Positions 42,718-52,406 are shown, numbered from the stretch's first letter. The stretch is 64,000 bases of DNA from Novosphingobium sp. (GCA_024236215.1 JACKKX010000004.1:215392-279391); one strand, 5' to 3'. The notes: generated by a model from the sequence alone, not told the origin. Numbers and translations are program-made.

Positions 42718-43212
42718 CTAAGCGCGGCACAATAGTCATACTGTGGCGTTGTTGCCTGTTCTGCGCTTCGCCCCGACACCACGACCCTCAGCCCGACGGA
42801 TGCTCGTTTGTATTGAGAATGCAGATGGCAGCTTGAGACAATGACCGGGAGGAGCCTGGGCGTCATGTCAGACCATATCGAGACGAAGTTTTCCAATACA
42901 ACATTATGAGATTTAACGATAATCATCGATACCGATGAGATAATAAACATTATGTTAAGTGAAATGCCGCCACTGTGCATGTTAACGTTCATTTGATCCG
43001 GAGCTGCTTAGCGGAAATAAGCGGGGCAATTCCTCTGGCTACCGGGCTAGGTGCCATTTGCCACGAACTGGACCGACGATCATTCGTGCCGCTGCGCTGT
43101 CAGGCTACACTGAGGCAAACTTATTGCATCCGCTATACCGATAAGCAAAACAGCAGCCGGTTCGGAGTCCGACTCAATGAGGATCGGGTGTAAAAATTAT
43201 AGGTGTCAAAAG
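42718..43212. other. Non-coding AT-rich region between hipA and marR
   Basis: About 495 bp without a convincing gene. The stretch 42880-42965 is very AT-rich compared with the rest of the window. It holds a perfect inverted repeat TCATCG-ATAC-CGATGA (42923-42938) and two copies of AACATTATG about 48 bp apart. These may be binding sites for the MarR-type regulator downstream or part of an element boundary. Confidence 0.5.
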
Positions 43213-43710
43213 ATGAACAACAAATCGACGCCGCTCCCCGTGGATCGTGTTTTCAATGAATACGACCAAGTACTATTTTTGATGGATGAAATCAGCCGTG
43301 CCGCACGGAAGGCATTTGATGACCGCGTCATCAAATTGGGACTCAATCGAACCCAATGGCGTGTGCTGGCGCAAATCATTAGAGATCCGGCATTAACTCA
43401 AACGGAGATCGCCAAAAACCTCGATCTCGAACCTGCAACCATAGGATTGGCGATCAAAGCATTATCAGAGCGGGGATTCCTTGAGAAACGTCGCGATCCC
43501 CGAGATGGCCGAGCCTGGTCATTAACTCTCACACCGAGCGTGACGAGTGTTTTGCCAGATCTGAGACGCGCGGCTGATGCTGTGCATGCTATATTGTGGT
43601 CAGGAATATCGCCCGAAACTAGGGCGGCGTTGCAGGATATTCTTGAGCATTTGAGCGTCAATGCCGGCGCATTCGGGGAATCCAGTACCATCCTTCGAGC
43701 CGATGCATAG
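43213..43710 (+). CDS. MarR-family transcriptional regulator
   Basis: A 165-residue winged-helix regulator: LMDEISRAARKAFDDRVIKLGLNRTQWRVLAQI, recognition region LTQTEIAKNLDLEPATIGLAIKAL and wing GFLEKRRDPRDGRAWSLTL. Such proteins release DNA on binding small phenolic or hydrophobic ligands and often control efflux pumps. The ATG at 43213 with AGGTG upstream is preferred to 43177. The nearest targets on its strand are a TonB receptor and an EmrAB-type pump. A GC-rich hairpin follows its stop. Confidence 0.88.
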   Translation: MNNKSTPLPVDRVFNEYDQVLFLMDEISRAARKAFDDRVIKLGLNRTQWRVLAQIIRDPALTQTEIAKNLDLEPATIGLAIKALSERGFLEKRRDPRDGRAWSLTLTPSVTSVLPDLRRAADAVHAILWSGISPETRAALQDILEHLSVNAGAFGESSTILRADA

Positions 43711-43745
43711 CGAGGCACTCGGAGTAGGAGCTGCCTGATAAAAAT

Positions 43746-43765
43746 GGGCGGCGCTTGCGCCGCCC
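43746..43765. terminator. Hairpin after marR
   Basis: GGGCGGCGC and GCGCCGCCC form a perfect 9-bp stem with a 2-base TT loop. There is no U run. Confidence 0.6.
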
Positions 43766-43929
43766 CAGGTGTGGAGAGAGGAAGGGAACCATAACGAACT
43801 TGAAGGGCCTTCCTCCAGCGTTATTCATAGCGGAATCATTCCAATAGTAAACCCCTTTAGTTTAAGCTCCAATGTCTTTAGCCCCCGCCTTGTCATCTTC
43901 GCTCACCGACCTTTCAGGTGCTACGATCG

Positions 43930-44100
43930 AGCGCTTGTGTGGGTACGCACGGCGGTCGAAGGTCATGATGCGCCAACGCTAATCGATGAGACTGTTCCAA
44001 GCCCTGCAGCAGTGGTGAATGATGTCGTAGTAGGAGGTGAAGGTCCGGTTCGATGTACAGTTGACGTAGATGATTCGCCGGTAGCGATTCGCGCCCGCAG
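43930..44100 (-). pseudogene. IS630-family transposase, C-terminal relic
   Basis: The minus strand reads ...FTSYYDIIHHCCRAWNSLID, a stop, then RWRIMTFDRRAYPH. This corresponds to the conserved end of IS630-type transposases (SYDDIVDHCCxAWNxLIDQPWRIMSIGLRxWAH), with an in-frame TAG where Gln normally stands and further decay after it. No N-terminal part is present. It is a decayed fragment, oriented opposite to the IS630 relic at 56810-57640. Confidence 0.75.
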
Positions 44101-44277
44101 CACTGACTTGAAGCTGCCTCCAGCATCCGCAGCTTCGTTCTAGGTCAGCTCGAAAAGGAAGTAGGGAAGGAATAGTTGCAGATTAGTCACACAGGTGGCT
44201 CCTTCCTTTGCGATCCAGTTGACGCATCACGATGCTTCAGGAAAAGAATGAGCCAAATTGAAATGTGGGGAGCTGAT

Positions 44278-46608
44278 ATGCGCACTCTTACGATTTCCCG
44301 ACTTGCATCCGCATTGCTGCTGTCAACTGTGGCTGTAAGCCCTTTTGTGGCTCACGCACAGGATGCCGCGCCGCAGGAAAATGTACGCAACACGCTCGAC
44401 TCGATCGGTGAAATCCTCGTCACGGGGACCAAGACCAAGGACCCCGAGAACGTGCAGGACATCCCCCTCGCGGTGACCGCGTTCAACGCCGACACGCTCG
44501 AAGCCTTCAAGATCCGCACCATATCTGGCCTCTCGTTCCAAGCGCCGAGTGTCAGTCTCGACGACGTGGGCACGACCCGCGGCGCGGCCAACTTCACTAT
44601 CCGCGGTATCGGCATCAATTCGTCCATCCCTTCGATTGATCCGACCGTCGGCGTGTTCGTTGACGGCGTGTATCTCGGCATCAACGGCGGCGTGGTGTTC
44701 GACCTGTTCGACCTCGACAGCGTCGAAGTACTGCGCGGTCCGCAGGGCGTGCTGTTCGGCCGTAACGTGACCGGCGGCGCCGTGGTGATCAACACCGGCA
44801 ACCCGACCGAAGACTTCCGCGGCAAGTTCCGCGCAGCGGTCGACGGACCGGTCGATGGCGGCCGCGGCGGTGCGAACTACACCGTCAGCGGCGTGGTCTC
44901 CGGCCCGATCGTCGAAGACGTGCTGCTGTTCAAGGTCGGCGCCTACTACAACAAGGACGAAGGCTATTTCCGCAACCTGTTCGACGGTTCGAACCACGGC
45001 GCGGCGGAAACCAAGATCCTGCGCAGCGCATTGGAAGCCCGTGTTGGCGGCCTGACCCTGCTGGGCAAGCTCGACTACTTCGAAAGCGACGGAGATGGCC
45101 CGTCGAGCCAAAACCGTGCATTGTTCGACCGGCGCTCGTTCGATTTTTCGATCGACGAGCCTGGCAGTTATTCAAACGAGATCTGGACCGGCTCGCTGAC
45201 CGCGACCGTCGATATCGGGCGCGGCACGCTGACCAACGTGTTCGGCTGGCGCAAGTATGACGCCACAACCCTAGGCGACATCGATGCGACCCCGCTGTTC
45301 CTGTTCCATTCGACAACCGAAACCGCGCAGGAGCAGTTCTCGAACGAACTGCGCTACGCGCTTTCCTTCGACAAGCTCGATCTGACCGTCGGCGGGTTCT
45401 GGTTCGAACAGGACCTGGCCTACACCGAAGAACGCAGCCTGCGCCGCGACTTGCCGGTAAACCTGCAGCCCCCGCGCTTCTGGGGCGGTGGTTCCCAGAA
45501 CCACGAAGTGATCGGCGTGTTCGCCAATGCCCAGTGGGAGTTCGTCGACAATCTTTCGCTGATTGCCGGCATCCGCTGGAATCAGGAATCCAAGGATGCA
45601 GGCGTCACCTTTATCCGGCCGCGCCCCACCTGCTCTGTGGTTGATGACACCTGCCCGACATCGGGAACCAATCCCTTCGTTCCGGGCGAAAGCAACGGGT
45701 TTACCGATCGTGTGCGGTTCCGCAATGTGTCGCCCAAGGTCGGCCTTCAGTACGAATTCGGCGACAGTCAGGTCTATGGTCACTGGAGCCGCGGCTTCCG
45801 TTCGGGCGGCTACAACTTCCGCATCACCGACGTGGCGCTGTTCGAACGTATCCGTGCGGCGACCGGTGGTGCGCTCGGCTTTGACGAAGAACAGGTCGAT
45901 GCCTTCGAGATCGGCGGCAAGTTCCAGACCGCGGATCGTTCATTCACGCTGAACATCGCTGCCTATGTCAACAAGATCCAGGACATGCAGCGCGAAGTGA
46001 ACGTGGCCGGTCCGTCGGGTGTGGTGCAGAACATCGTCAACACCGCCGATGCCACGATCAAGGGGATCGACGCTGAAGCGCGGATGCGGGTGTCGGATTC
46101 GCTGGTATTTACAGCCAACCTCGGTCTGATTGACGGCAGCTATGACAGCCTGCGCTTCAACATCGGCAGCTCCGACGGTATCACAGGGAACCCGGCCGAT
46201 TCGCTCGATCTGAGCATTCCGCGCGTTTCGCCGGTCACTGTCGGTGCGGGCTTCATCCATGACTGGGATCTGGGCAGCAGCAACATCCTGACCCGGGTGA
46301 ACTACCAGTATCGTGACAAGGCGGCTTACACTGACGACAACCTCGGCTGGCTGAACGACGTGAGCATGCTGGAAGCCAACATCACATGGAACACTCCAGT
46401 CGATGGCCTGTCGCTCTCGCTCTACGGGCGCAACCTGCTCGATCAAGTGCAGGAAGGCGGCGACACGCAGGTACCGTTCGGTCCGACGTTTCCAGGCTCG
46501 ACCTCGACCGGCGTGCGTCGCCCGTTCGGCCTCCAGCCGACTGCTGGCACATTCTCACCGTTGATGCGCGGCCGAAACGTCGGCATCGAGGCACTGTTCG
46601 AGTTCTGA
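44278..46608 (+). CDS. TonB-dependent receptor
   Basis: A 776-residue outer-membrane receptor. The ATG at 44278 follows GGGAGC and begins a signal peptide (ISRLASALLLSTVAVSPFVAHAQ, cut near residue 26). A TonB-box-like ILVTGTK segment and the plug domain (about 45-165, with IRGIGINSSIPSIDPTVGVFVDGVYL and RGPQGVLFGRNVTGGAV) follow. The barrel ends GIEALFEF with terminal Phe. The plug motifs are those of the Sphingomonas receptor group often tied to uptake of aromatic or plant compounds, but the substrate is unknown. It lies downstream of marR and ahead of the EmrAB-type pump. Confidence 0.92.
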   Translation: MRTLTISRLASALLLSTVAVSPFVAHAQDAAPQENVRNTLDSIGEILVTGTKTKDPENVQDIPLAVTAFNADTLEAFKIRTISGLSFQAPSVSLDDVGTTRGAANFTIRGIGINSSIPSIDPTVGVFVDGVYLGINGGVVFDLFDLDSVEVLRGPQGVLFGRNVTGGAVVINTGNPTEDFRGKFRAAVDGPVDGGRGGANYTVSGVVSGPIVEDVLLFKVGAYYNKDEGYFRNLFDGSNHGAAETKILRSALEARVGGLTLLGKLDYFESDGDGPSSQNRALFDRRSFDFSIDEPGSYSNEIWTGSLTATVDIGRGTLTNVFGWRKYDATTLGDIDATPLFLFHSTTETAQEQFSNELRYALSFDKLDLTVGGFWFEQDLAYTEERSLRRDLPVNLQPPRFWGGGSQNHEVIGVFANAQWEFVDNLSLIAGIRWNQESKDAGVTFIRPRPTCSVVDDTCPTSGTNPFVPGESNGFTDRVRFRNVSPKVGLQYEFGDSQVYGHWSRGFRSGGYNFRITDVALFERIRAATGGALGFDEEQVDAFEIGGKFQTADRSFTLNIAAYVNKIQDMQREVNVAGPSGVVQNIVNTADATIKGIDAEARMRVSDSLVFTANLGLIDGSYDSLRFNIGSSDGITGNPADSLDLSIPRVSPVTVGAGFIHDWDLGSSNILTRVNYQYRDKAAYTDDNLGWLNDVSMLEANITWNTPVDGLSLSLYGRNLLDQVQEGGDTQVPFGPTFPGSTSTGVRRPFGLQPTAGTFSPLMRGRNVGIEALFEF

Positions 46609-47278
46609 TGCTTTTGTGATCATCGACCGTAGCACTCTGGCTACTGAGCCTGACATGATGGCCTATGTGAGAACCCTCGAAGTAGCGGCCCCCTGCCAAA
46701 GAGTCCTTTCTCTTGCGATTTTCGCCCATTGGCGGCAGATCCTAGCGAGACTACCCAGAGAACATTTTGTTCTGCAAAATAGCCATGCTGACGATGCCGC
46801 GTTTCTGCGAAGCACCACAGAGCTTCCGGCAGGGGATTTGCGCAAGCAGCGACTAGAGAGCAGAAGCCCGGGGAGCCGTCGGTAGCCGCCGCCGATCTGT
46901 GCAATCTGAGTGCGACGAACAACAGGCTGCGTGTTTGCTGCTACCAGACGTAGTTCCTTGGTGACGACAGTCTTGATGGGCGTTGGATCCAAAATAAGTT
47001 GTTCATTCATTTGGGCCCGCATCTGGCGAAGGGGCCAGTTAAGGCTGAAAGGCTGGACGTAATCGTCGACGGCTCCGAGCATTGAGCGGCTGTTCTCACC
47101 CTTCGGAAACGAAACTTGAGCGTCATTGGTCAGGCCATCAAGGGTCATGTTGATCGCCAATCAGAGGGCAACATCCAGTACTCCAGAAAATTTTTGATAA
47201 AGGACTTTCATATTTTCCCGCTCGCACTATATGGCGCTCGCATCGGGAGGGGCTGTTACCGCAGGAGCACTTTGAATA
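46609..47278. other. 670-bp region between TonB receptor and emrA-like gene
   Basis: The region contains one minus-strand open frame (46663-47160) described separately and otherwise no recognisable gene. AGGAG before the emrA start (about 47261-47265) is a clear ribosome site. The AT-rich block 47165-47225 probably holds its promoter. Confidence 0.4.
46663..47160 (-). CDS. Unidentified open frame, possibly a gene remnant
   Basis: A 165-codon frame divergent from the emrA-like gene. The first half looks coding (MTLDGLTNDAQVSFPKGENS, then YVQPFSLNWPLRQMRAQMNEQLILDP). The second half is rich in Ser, Arg, Cys and Trp and looks like out-of-frame sequence. I recognise no family. It may be a frameshifted or truncated gene left by a rearrangement. 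Confidence 0.3.
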   Translation of the reverse strand: MAINMTLDGLTNDAQVSFPKGENSRSMLGAVDDYVQPFSLNWPLRQMRAQMNEQLILDPTPIKTVVTKELRLVAANTQPVVRRTQIAQIGGGYRRLPGLLLSSRCLRKSPAGSSVVLRRNAASSAWLFCRTKCSLGSLARICRQWAKIARERTLWQGAATSRVLT

Positions 47279-48463
47279 ATGGCTGTCCATGCCGATAATG
47301 CAAGCCTTGCAAAGTCTGCGACGGACGCAGACGAATCCGTGCCTGCCGCGCCCGCTGCCCCGGCGGCACCTGCGCAATCCAATCGCCTTGCCAACCCGCG
47401 CCTGCGCCGCAGCCTGATCGCGGCCGCCATCGCTATCCTGCTGGGAGGCGGCTATTGGTATTACAAACACGAAACCTTCGGCAAATTCCAGCAATCGACC
47501 GACAATGCCTATGTCGCGGCCGACATCGTGATCGTCGCGCCCAAGATCGCAGGCTATGTCGAAAAGGTGCTGGTGGGCGAGAATGAGGCGGTGGCGGCCG
47601 GTGCGGCGCTCGTAGAGCTGGATGCGCGCGACTATCAGGCACAGGCCTCGCAAATCGAATCCGAGATTGCAGCCCTGCTCGCTGGCGGCGACACGGTGCG
47701 CGCCCAGCAGCGCGAACAGAATGCCGCGATTGCGCAGGCGCGCGCGCAGCTCGCCGCCGTCAGCGCCCAGGCCGAACTCGCAAGACAGCAGGTCGCCCGC
47801 TACCGCCCGCTTGCTGAAAGTGGTGCTGAACCGCGCGAGAAGCTGGAGCAATTCCAGACCCAGGCGCGTGAGGCTGAGGCGCAGGTGGCCGCAGCACGCG
47901 CTGCCGTTCTGGCGAGTGAGCGTCGGCAGGGCTCGCTCGGCCAGCAGATCGGCCAGTCCTCCGCGCAGGCCAATGCCGCGCGCGCGCAGCTTGAAGCCGC
48001 CCGGCTCAACCTTGCTTCAACCACACTCAATGCCAGCATCGCCGGGCGGATCGGCGATCTGACCGTCCGGCCCGGCCAGTTTGTCCAGCCCGGACAGCGG
48101 CTGATGAGCATCGTGCCGACTGATCAGCTGTATGTGACTGCCAATTTCAAGGAAACCCAGCTGGCCCTGATGCGCCCCGGACAGCCCGTGACGCTCAAGG
48201 TTGACGCCCTGCCCGATGTCGAGATTAAAGGGCGCGTGGACAGCATCGCACCGGGTACGGGGGCCGAGTTCTCGATCCTCCCGCCGCAGAATGCGACCGG
48301 CAATTTCACCAAGATCGTACAGCGCGTGCCAGTGCGGATCAAGATCGAGGCAGGCCCGGAAGTCAGGCGCCTGCTTGTGGCCGGGATGTCGGTGGTGGCG
48401 ACGGTCGATACCCGCTCCGCCAAGGATGAACTGGGGGCGGTCCAAGCGCCTGCCAAGAGGTAA
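47279..48463 (+). CDS. EmrA/HlyD-type membrane fusion protein
   Basis: A 394-residue periplasmic adaptor. One membrane helix lies at about 41-60 (LIAAAIAILLGGGYWYYKH). A biotinyl-lipoyl-like half-motif (VIVAPKIAGYVEKVLVGENEAV), a long coiled coil (about 115-240, rich in Ala/Gln/Arg) and the matching half (LNASIAGRIGDLTVRPGQFV) follow, then a beta-barrel domain. It bridges the inner-membrane pump and the outer-membrane protein encoded next. It starts at ATG 47279 behind AGGAG. The three genes are separated by 6-7 bp and form an operon. Confidence 0.9.
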   Translation: MAVHADNASLAKSATDADESVPAAPAAPAAPAQSNRLANPRLRRSLIAAAIAILLGGGYWYYKHETFGKFQQSTDNAYVAADIVIVAPKIAGYVEKVLVGENEAVAAGAALVELDARDYQAQASQIESEIAALLAGGDTVRAQQREQNAAIAQARAQLAAVSAQAELARQQVARYRPLAESGAEPREKLEQFQTQAREAEAQVAAARAAVLASERRQGSLGQQIGQSSAQANAARAQLEAARLNLASTTLNASIAGRIGDLTVRPGQFVQPGQRLMSIVPTDQLYVTANFKETQLALMRPGQPVTLKVDALPDVEIKGRVDSIAPGTGAEFSILPPQNATGNFTKIVQRVPVRIKIEAGPEVRRLLVAGMSVVATVDTRSAKDELGAVQAPAKR

Positions 48464-48469
48464 CGGGCG

Positions 48470-50029
48470 ATGGATGTTGCGCTTCAGGGCCAGCCCCCCG
48501 CGCCGCAGGCCGAACGCGCCGATCTGACCGCCTGGCTGGCAGTAGCGGCTGGTGCGCTCGGCGCCTTGCTGGCGACGCTCGATATTTCGATCGTCAATTC
48601 CGCGCTGCCGACCATCCAAGGCGAAATCGGGGCGAGCGGCACGGAGGGGACGTGGATCGCCACCTCCTTTCTGGTGGCGGAAATCATCATCATTCCTCTC
48701 AGCGCCTGGCTGGAACGCCTGCTTGGCTTGCGCACGCTGCTGATTATTGCGGTCTCGGCCTTCACCGCCTTTTCGGTGCTGTGCGGGATCGCCACCGATC
48801 TGATGACGATGATTATCGGGCGCACCGGCCAGGGTTTCATGGGCGGCGCGCTGATCCCCACTGCCATGACCATCGTCGCCAAGCGCCTGCCGCCATCGCA
48901 GCAGCCGATCGGCATGGCCATGTTCGGGATGACGGTGATTCTGGGGCCGGTCATGGGCCCGCTGGTGGGCGGCTGGCTGACAGAGAACCTGAGCTGGCAC
49001 TACGCCTTTTTCGTCAATGTGCCGGTGTGTGCGCTGCTGCTTGGTCTCCTGTTCATCGGCCTGCCGCATGAAGGGCCAAACTGGGAATATCTGCGCGAGG
49101 CGGACTGGGCCGGTATCGTGGGCATGATCCTGGGGCTCGGCGGCCTCACTGTGGTGCTTGAAGAGGGCCACCGCGAGGAATGGTTTGAATCCCCGCTGAT
49201 CATCCAGCTCACGATTGTCACGATCATCGGGTTCCTGCTGCTCGCCTATGGCCAGCTTTACGCCAGCAAGCCGGTGCTCAAGCTCCGGCTGATGCTGAGT
49301 CGCCAGTTTGCGAGCGTCATCGTGATGGCACTGGCGTTGGGAATGGTGATGTATGGATCGACCTATGTCATCCCGCAATTTCTTGCGATCATTTCCGATT
49401 ACAATGCCTTGCAGACGGGTCAGGTCATTTTCTGGATGGGCGTTCCAGCGTTCTTGATGATGCCTGTGCTGCCCCTGATGATCAGCAAGATCGACATTCG
49501 CATTGCGGTGGGCACCGGACTGCTGATCATGGCGGCAAGCTGCTTTGTCAGCGTCAGCCTGACGGCGGAGTCCGGCGGCGGAGTCTTCACAGAAAGCCAG
49601 TTCCTGCGCGGAATAGGCATGATCCTCACCATGATGTTCCTCAATCAGGCAACGGTTGCGTCGGTCGCCAAGGAGGATGCGGGCGATGCCTCGGGCATCT
49701 TCAACGCCGCCCGCAATCTTGGCGGATCCTTCGCGCTGGCTGGGCTTGCGTCCTTTCAGGATCAGCGCATGTGGCTGCATAGCCGCCGCATGGAAGAAGC
49801 GGTCAGCGCCAACAGCGCCCAGGTGCAGGATTATCTGGGCGGCATGGGCGCGATGATGGGCAATGCCGAGGCTGCCCTGGAAAGCTTTGCCGGAACGCTG
49901 CAGCGCGAGGCTTTGGTGATGACCTATAATGATGTGTTTTTCGGCATGGGCTTGATTACGCTGGCAACAGTGCCGCTGGTGCTGTTCCTGAGACCCCTGC
50001 CCAAGAATGCATCGCTTTCGATGCACTGA
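48470..50029 (+). CDS. EmrB-type multidrug exporter (MFS, DHA2)
   Basis: A 519-residue inner-membrane drug/proton antiporter with 14 predicted helices. The DHA2 signatures are LATLDISIVNSALPTIQGEIGAS in helix 1, RTGQGFMGGALIPTAMTIV, GMTVILGPVMGPLVGGWLTENLSWHYAFFVN, and the long central segment PNWEYLREADWAG. It works with the adaptor encoded upstream to push hydrophobic compounds across the envelope. GAGGTAACG precedes its start. It is the central gene of the three-gene pump operon. Confidence 0.92.
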   Translation: MDVALQGQPPAPQAERADLTAWLAVAAGALGALLATLDISIVNSALPTIQGEIGASGTEGTWIATSFLVAEIIIIPLSAWLERLLGLRTLLIIAVSAFTAFSVLCGIATDLMTMIIGRTGQGFMGGALIPTAMTIVAKRLPPSQQPIGMAMFGMTVILGPVMGPLVGGWLTENLSWHYAFFVNVPVCALLLGLLFIGLPHEGPNWEYLREADWAGIVGMILGLGGLTVVLEEGHREEWFESPLIIQLTIVTIIGFLLLAYGQLYASKPVLKLRLMLSRQFASVIVMALALGMVMYGSTYVIPQFLAIISDYNALQTGQVIFWMGVPAFLMMPVLPLMISKIDIRIAVGTGLLIMAASCFVSVSLTAESGGGVFTESQFLRGIGMILTMMFLNQATVASVAKEDAGDASGIFNAARNLGGSFALAGLASFQDQRMWLHSRRMEEAVSANSAQVQDYLGGMGAMMGNAEAALESFAGTLQREALVMTYNDVFFGMGLITLATVPLVLFLRPLPKNASLSMH

Positions 50030-50036
50030 GACTGTT

Positions 50037-51485
50037 ATGAAAAACCTCCTTCTTCTCACCCTCCCCCTCATGCTTGTGACCGGCTGTGTCGCAGGGCCCG
50101 ATTATGCCGGGCCGCCGCAAGCGGCGGGTGCGTTCCCCACGCAATTCCTGCGCGCGGGCGAGGATGTGGATGCTACTGCGCCGCGGGCGAGCCAATGGTG
50201 GACGCTGCTCGGCGATCCGGTGCTCGATCAACTCGAAGCGCGGGCGCTCGCCGACAATCCCGGCATCGCGGCGGCGCGCGCACGGATCGAGCAGGCGCGG
50301 GCGAGGGTACGGGCGGAGCGGGCCAATCGCTTCCCCACGCTCGGGGCCGACGCAACCGTGGCGCAGGGGCGCCTGCCTGATCTCAACCTGCAAGGCCCGC
50401 CATCCGGCGCTTCAAGCGGTGGCAGTGGCGGAGATGACAGCCTCAGCTTCTACAACCTCGGTGCGATCGCTAACTGGGAGCTTGATTTCGCCGGCGAGCA
50501 GGTGCGGCGCAGCGAGGCGGCCAATGCGCAGGCTGCGGCAGCGGTGGCAACGGGCGAGGATGCGCTGGTGCAACTCGCCGCCGAAGTCGCCCGCGCCTAT
50601 GTCGCCCTGCGCGAAGCCCAGGCCCGGCTGGCGCTGCTCGAAAGCGAGCGCGATCTGCAGCAGCAGACGCTGGAGCTGACCTATTCACGCTACACACAGG
50701 GCGCGCTGGCGCTGTTCCCGGTCGGCAATGCCAATGCCGAGCTGGAATTGCTGAAAGCGCGGATTGCCGAGGCGCGCGCCGATAGTGCAGTTTTCCGCGA
50801 TACACTGGCCGCGCTGGTGGGAGAGGCTCCCGGCGCGCTCGATGATATGCTGGCCAATGGCGGCCCCATCCCGCTGCCGCCTGAGCGGGTCGAGGTGGGC
50901 GATCCGGCGGCGCTGATCGCGCGCCGCCCCGATATCCGCGCCGCCGAGCGCAATCTTGCCGCCGTCACCGCCCGCATCGGAGTGGCCGAAGCCCGGCGCT
51001 TCCCCAAGATTTCCTTCCTCGGCGTTCTGGGTCTTGGCGGTCCGGAACCGGGTGATGTTCTCGACCCCGGCAATCTGGCGGCGCTGGCGCTGCCGCGCTT
51101 GCAATGGAACCTGCTCGATTTCGGGCGCACCGCTGCCGCCATCGACGAAGCCAGAGGCACCCGCGACGAGGCCGAGGCACGCTACCGCGAGATCGTGCTC
51201 GGTGCCTTGCGCGATGCCGAGCAGGCGCTCGCCCGCTTCGCCCAGAACCGCGCCTATGTGGCAGCGCTCGCGCAGATCAAGCGGCAGGCCGATACTGCCG
51301 CCGATCTCAATATCGAGCGCCACAGCGCGGGAGTAATCTCGCGCACCGAACTCAACGCCTCGCTGAGGCAGCGCGATCAGTCGCAGGCTGACCTCAACCG
51401 GGCGCTCGCGGGCCTCACCACCAGCTGGATTGCGGTGCAAAAGTCGCTTGGCCTTGGCTGGGAAGAGCTGCCGCCGCCGGGATGA
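50037..51485 (+). CDS. Outer-membrane efflux lipoprotein (NodT/OprM type)
   Basis: A 482-residue TolC-like channel. The signal peptide ends in a lipobox (LMLVTGC, Cys17), so it is acylated. The characteristic start GPDYAGPPQ and the repeated OEP motifs are present: DPVLDQLEARALADNPGIAAARARIEQARA, WELDFAGEQVRRSEAANAQ, PDIRAAERNLAAVTARIGVAEARRFPKISFLG and LNIERHSAGVISRTELNAS. It is the exit duct for the EmrAB-type pump encoded just upstream, 7 bp away. Confidence 0.92.
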   Translation: MKNLLLLTLPLMLVTGCVAGPDYAGPPQAAGAFPTQFLRAGEDVDATAPRASQWWTLLGDPVLDQLEARALADNPGIAAARARIEQARARVRAERANRFPTLGADATVAQGRLPDLNLQGPPSGASSGGSGGDDSLSFYNLGAIANWELDFAGEQVRRSEAANAQAAAAVATGEDALVQLAAEVARAYVALREAQARLALLESERDLQQQTLELTYSRYTQGALALFPVGNANAELELLKARIAEARADSAVFRDTLAALVGEAPGALDDMLANGGPIPLPPERVEVGDPAALIARRPDIRAAERNLAAVTARIGVAEARRFPKISFLGVLGLGGPEPGDVLDPGNLAALALPRLQWNLLDFGRTAAAIDEARGTRDEAEARYREIVLGALRDAEQALARFAQNRAYVAALAQIKRQADTAADLNIERHSAGVISRTELNASLRQRDQSQADLNRALAGLTTSWIAVQKSLGLGWEELPPPG

Positions 51486-51521
51486 CAGGGCTGCCGCGCG
51501 GCACAAAGCCGCCCGGCGTGC

Positions 51522-52406
51522 CTAGGCCGCAATATCCCCGCGATGGGTGCGGATCAGGAAATCGAGGATCGCATCGCCGAAGGCATCATTCTGATCGCCC
51601 ACCACCATATGCGTTGCATCGGCAATGTCGCTGTAGGCCGCGTGCGGCACCAGCGCGCGGAAATGCGCCACTGCTTCGGGCGAGACGAGATCGCTCGATC
51701 CGCCGCGGATAAGATGAACCGGAAGCGCCAGCCGCCCGGCCGCTTCGCCCAGTTCGCTGTGCCCGAAATCGTTGTCATCGCCGCGCCCCGCTTGTCGGCG
51801 CATGACGCCATCGATAAAGGCCGGATCCCAGTGCCAGTAATAGCGCCCGTCGTCCCGCTGGCGCAGATAATGGGCAAGCCCGGTGGATGCCTTGCGGGTC
51901 GGACGATGGGGAAGATATTCGGCGATCACCCGTGCCGCTTCCTCGGGCGAGGCAAAGCCTTCGCGGGCATGGGCAGCCATGAAGCCAACCACCCGCGCAA
52001 CCCCGCCAGCCTCCATCTTGGGGGTGATGTCCACCAGCGTAAGCGAGGCAAAGCTGCCGGGTGCGATGTGGCCTTCGGCCATGATCCCGGCAAGGCCGCC
52101 AAGCGAGGCGCCGATCAGCGCGGGGGTTTGATCAAGCGTTCCGGCGATGGCGACAAGATCCTGCGCGAAATCCAAGATGTCATAGGCCCCGTCCGCCGCC
52201 CAGGCGCTTTGCCCATGCCCGCGCAGATCGAGAGCGATGGTGCGAAACCCGTTCGCCGACAGCATGGCAGTAACCCGCTTCCATGCCCGCTTGGTCTGCC
52301 CGCCGCCGTGTGCCAGCATGACCGGCATGGCGCCCTCTGGCCCCTCAACTAGCGCGGCAATGGCATGGCCAGCACAGCCTGAAAGGATTATGGATGGTTT
52401 CGACAT
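51522..52406 (-). CDS. Alpha/beta hydrolase
   Basis: A 294-residue hydrolase with oxyanion region LAHGGGQTKRAW, nucleophile elbow GASLGG (Ser near residue 104), acid in the LVSPEAVAHF neighbourhood (HLIRGGSSDLVSP) and catalytic His in IADATHMVVGDQ. The RTIALDLRGHGQSAW block is typical of fold-family esterases, lactonases and haloperoxidases. The substrate is unknown. The ATG at 52406 is chosen because homology begins there. It is convergent with the pump operon and unrelated in strand. Confidence 0.85.
   Translation of the reverse strand: MSKPSIILSGCAGHAIAALVEGPEGAMPVMLAHGGGQTKRAWKRVTAMLSANGFRTIALDLRGHGQSAWAADGAYDILDFAQDLVAIAGTLDQTPALIGASLGGLAGIMAEGHIAPGSFASLTLVDITPKMEAGGVARVVGFMAAHAREGFASPEEAARVIAEYLPHRPTRKASTGLAHYLRQRDDGRYYWHWDPAFIDGVMRRQAGRGDDNDFGHSELGEAAGRLALPVHLIRGGSSDLVSPEAVAHFRALVPHAAYSDIADATHMVVGDQNDAFGDAILDFLIRTHRGDIAA

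Noticed and set aside
43769..44143. 124-codon plus-strand open frame after marR
   Set aside because: Its conserved-looking part is the complement of an IS630 transposase C-terminus.
48017..50071. 684-codon minus-strand open frame
   Set aside because: It lies opposite the EmrA/EmrB-type genes. It is rich in His, Asp, Arg and Gln, as expected for an antisense frame of membrane proteins.
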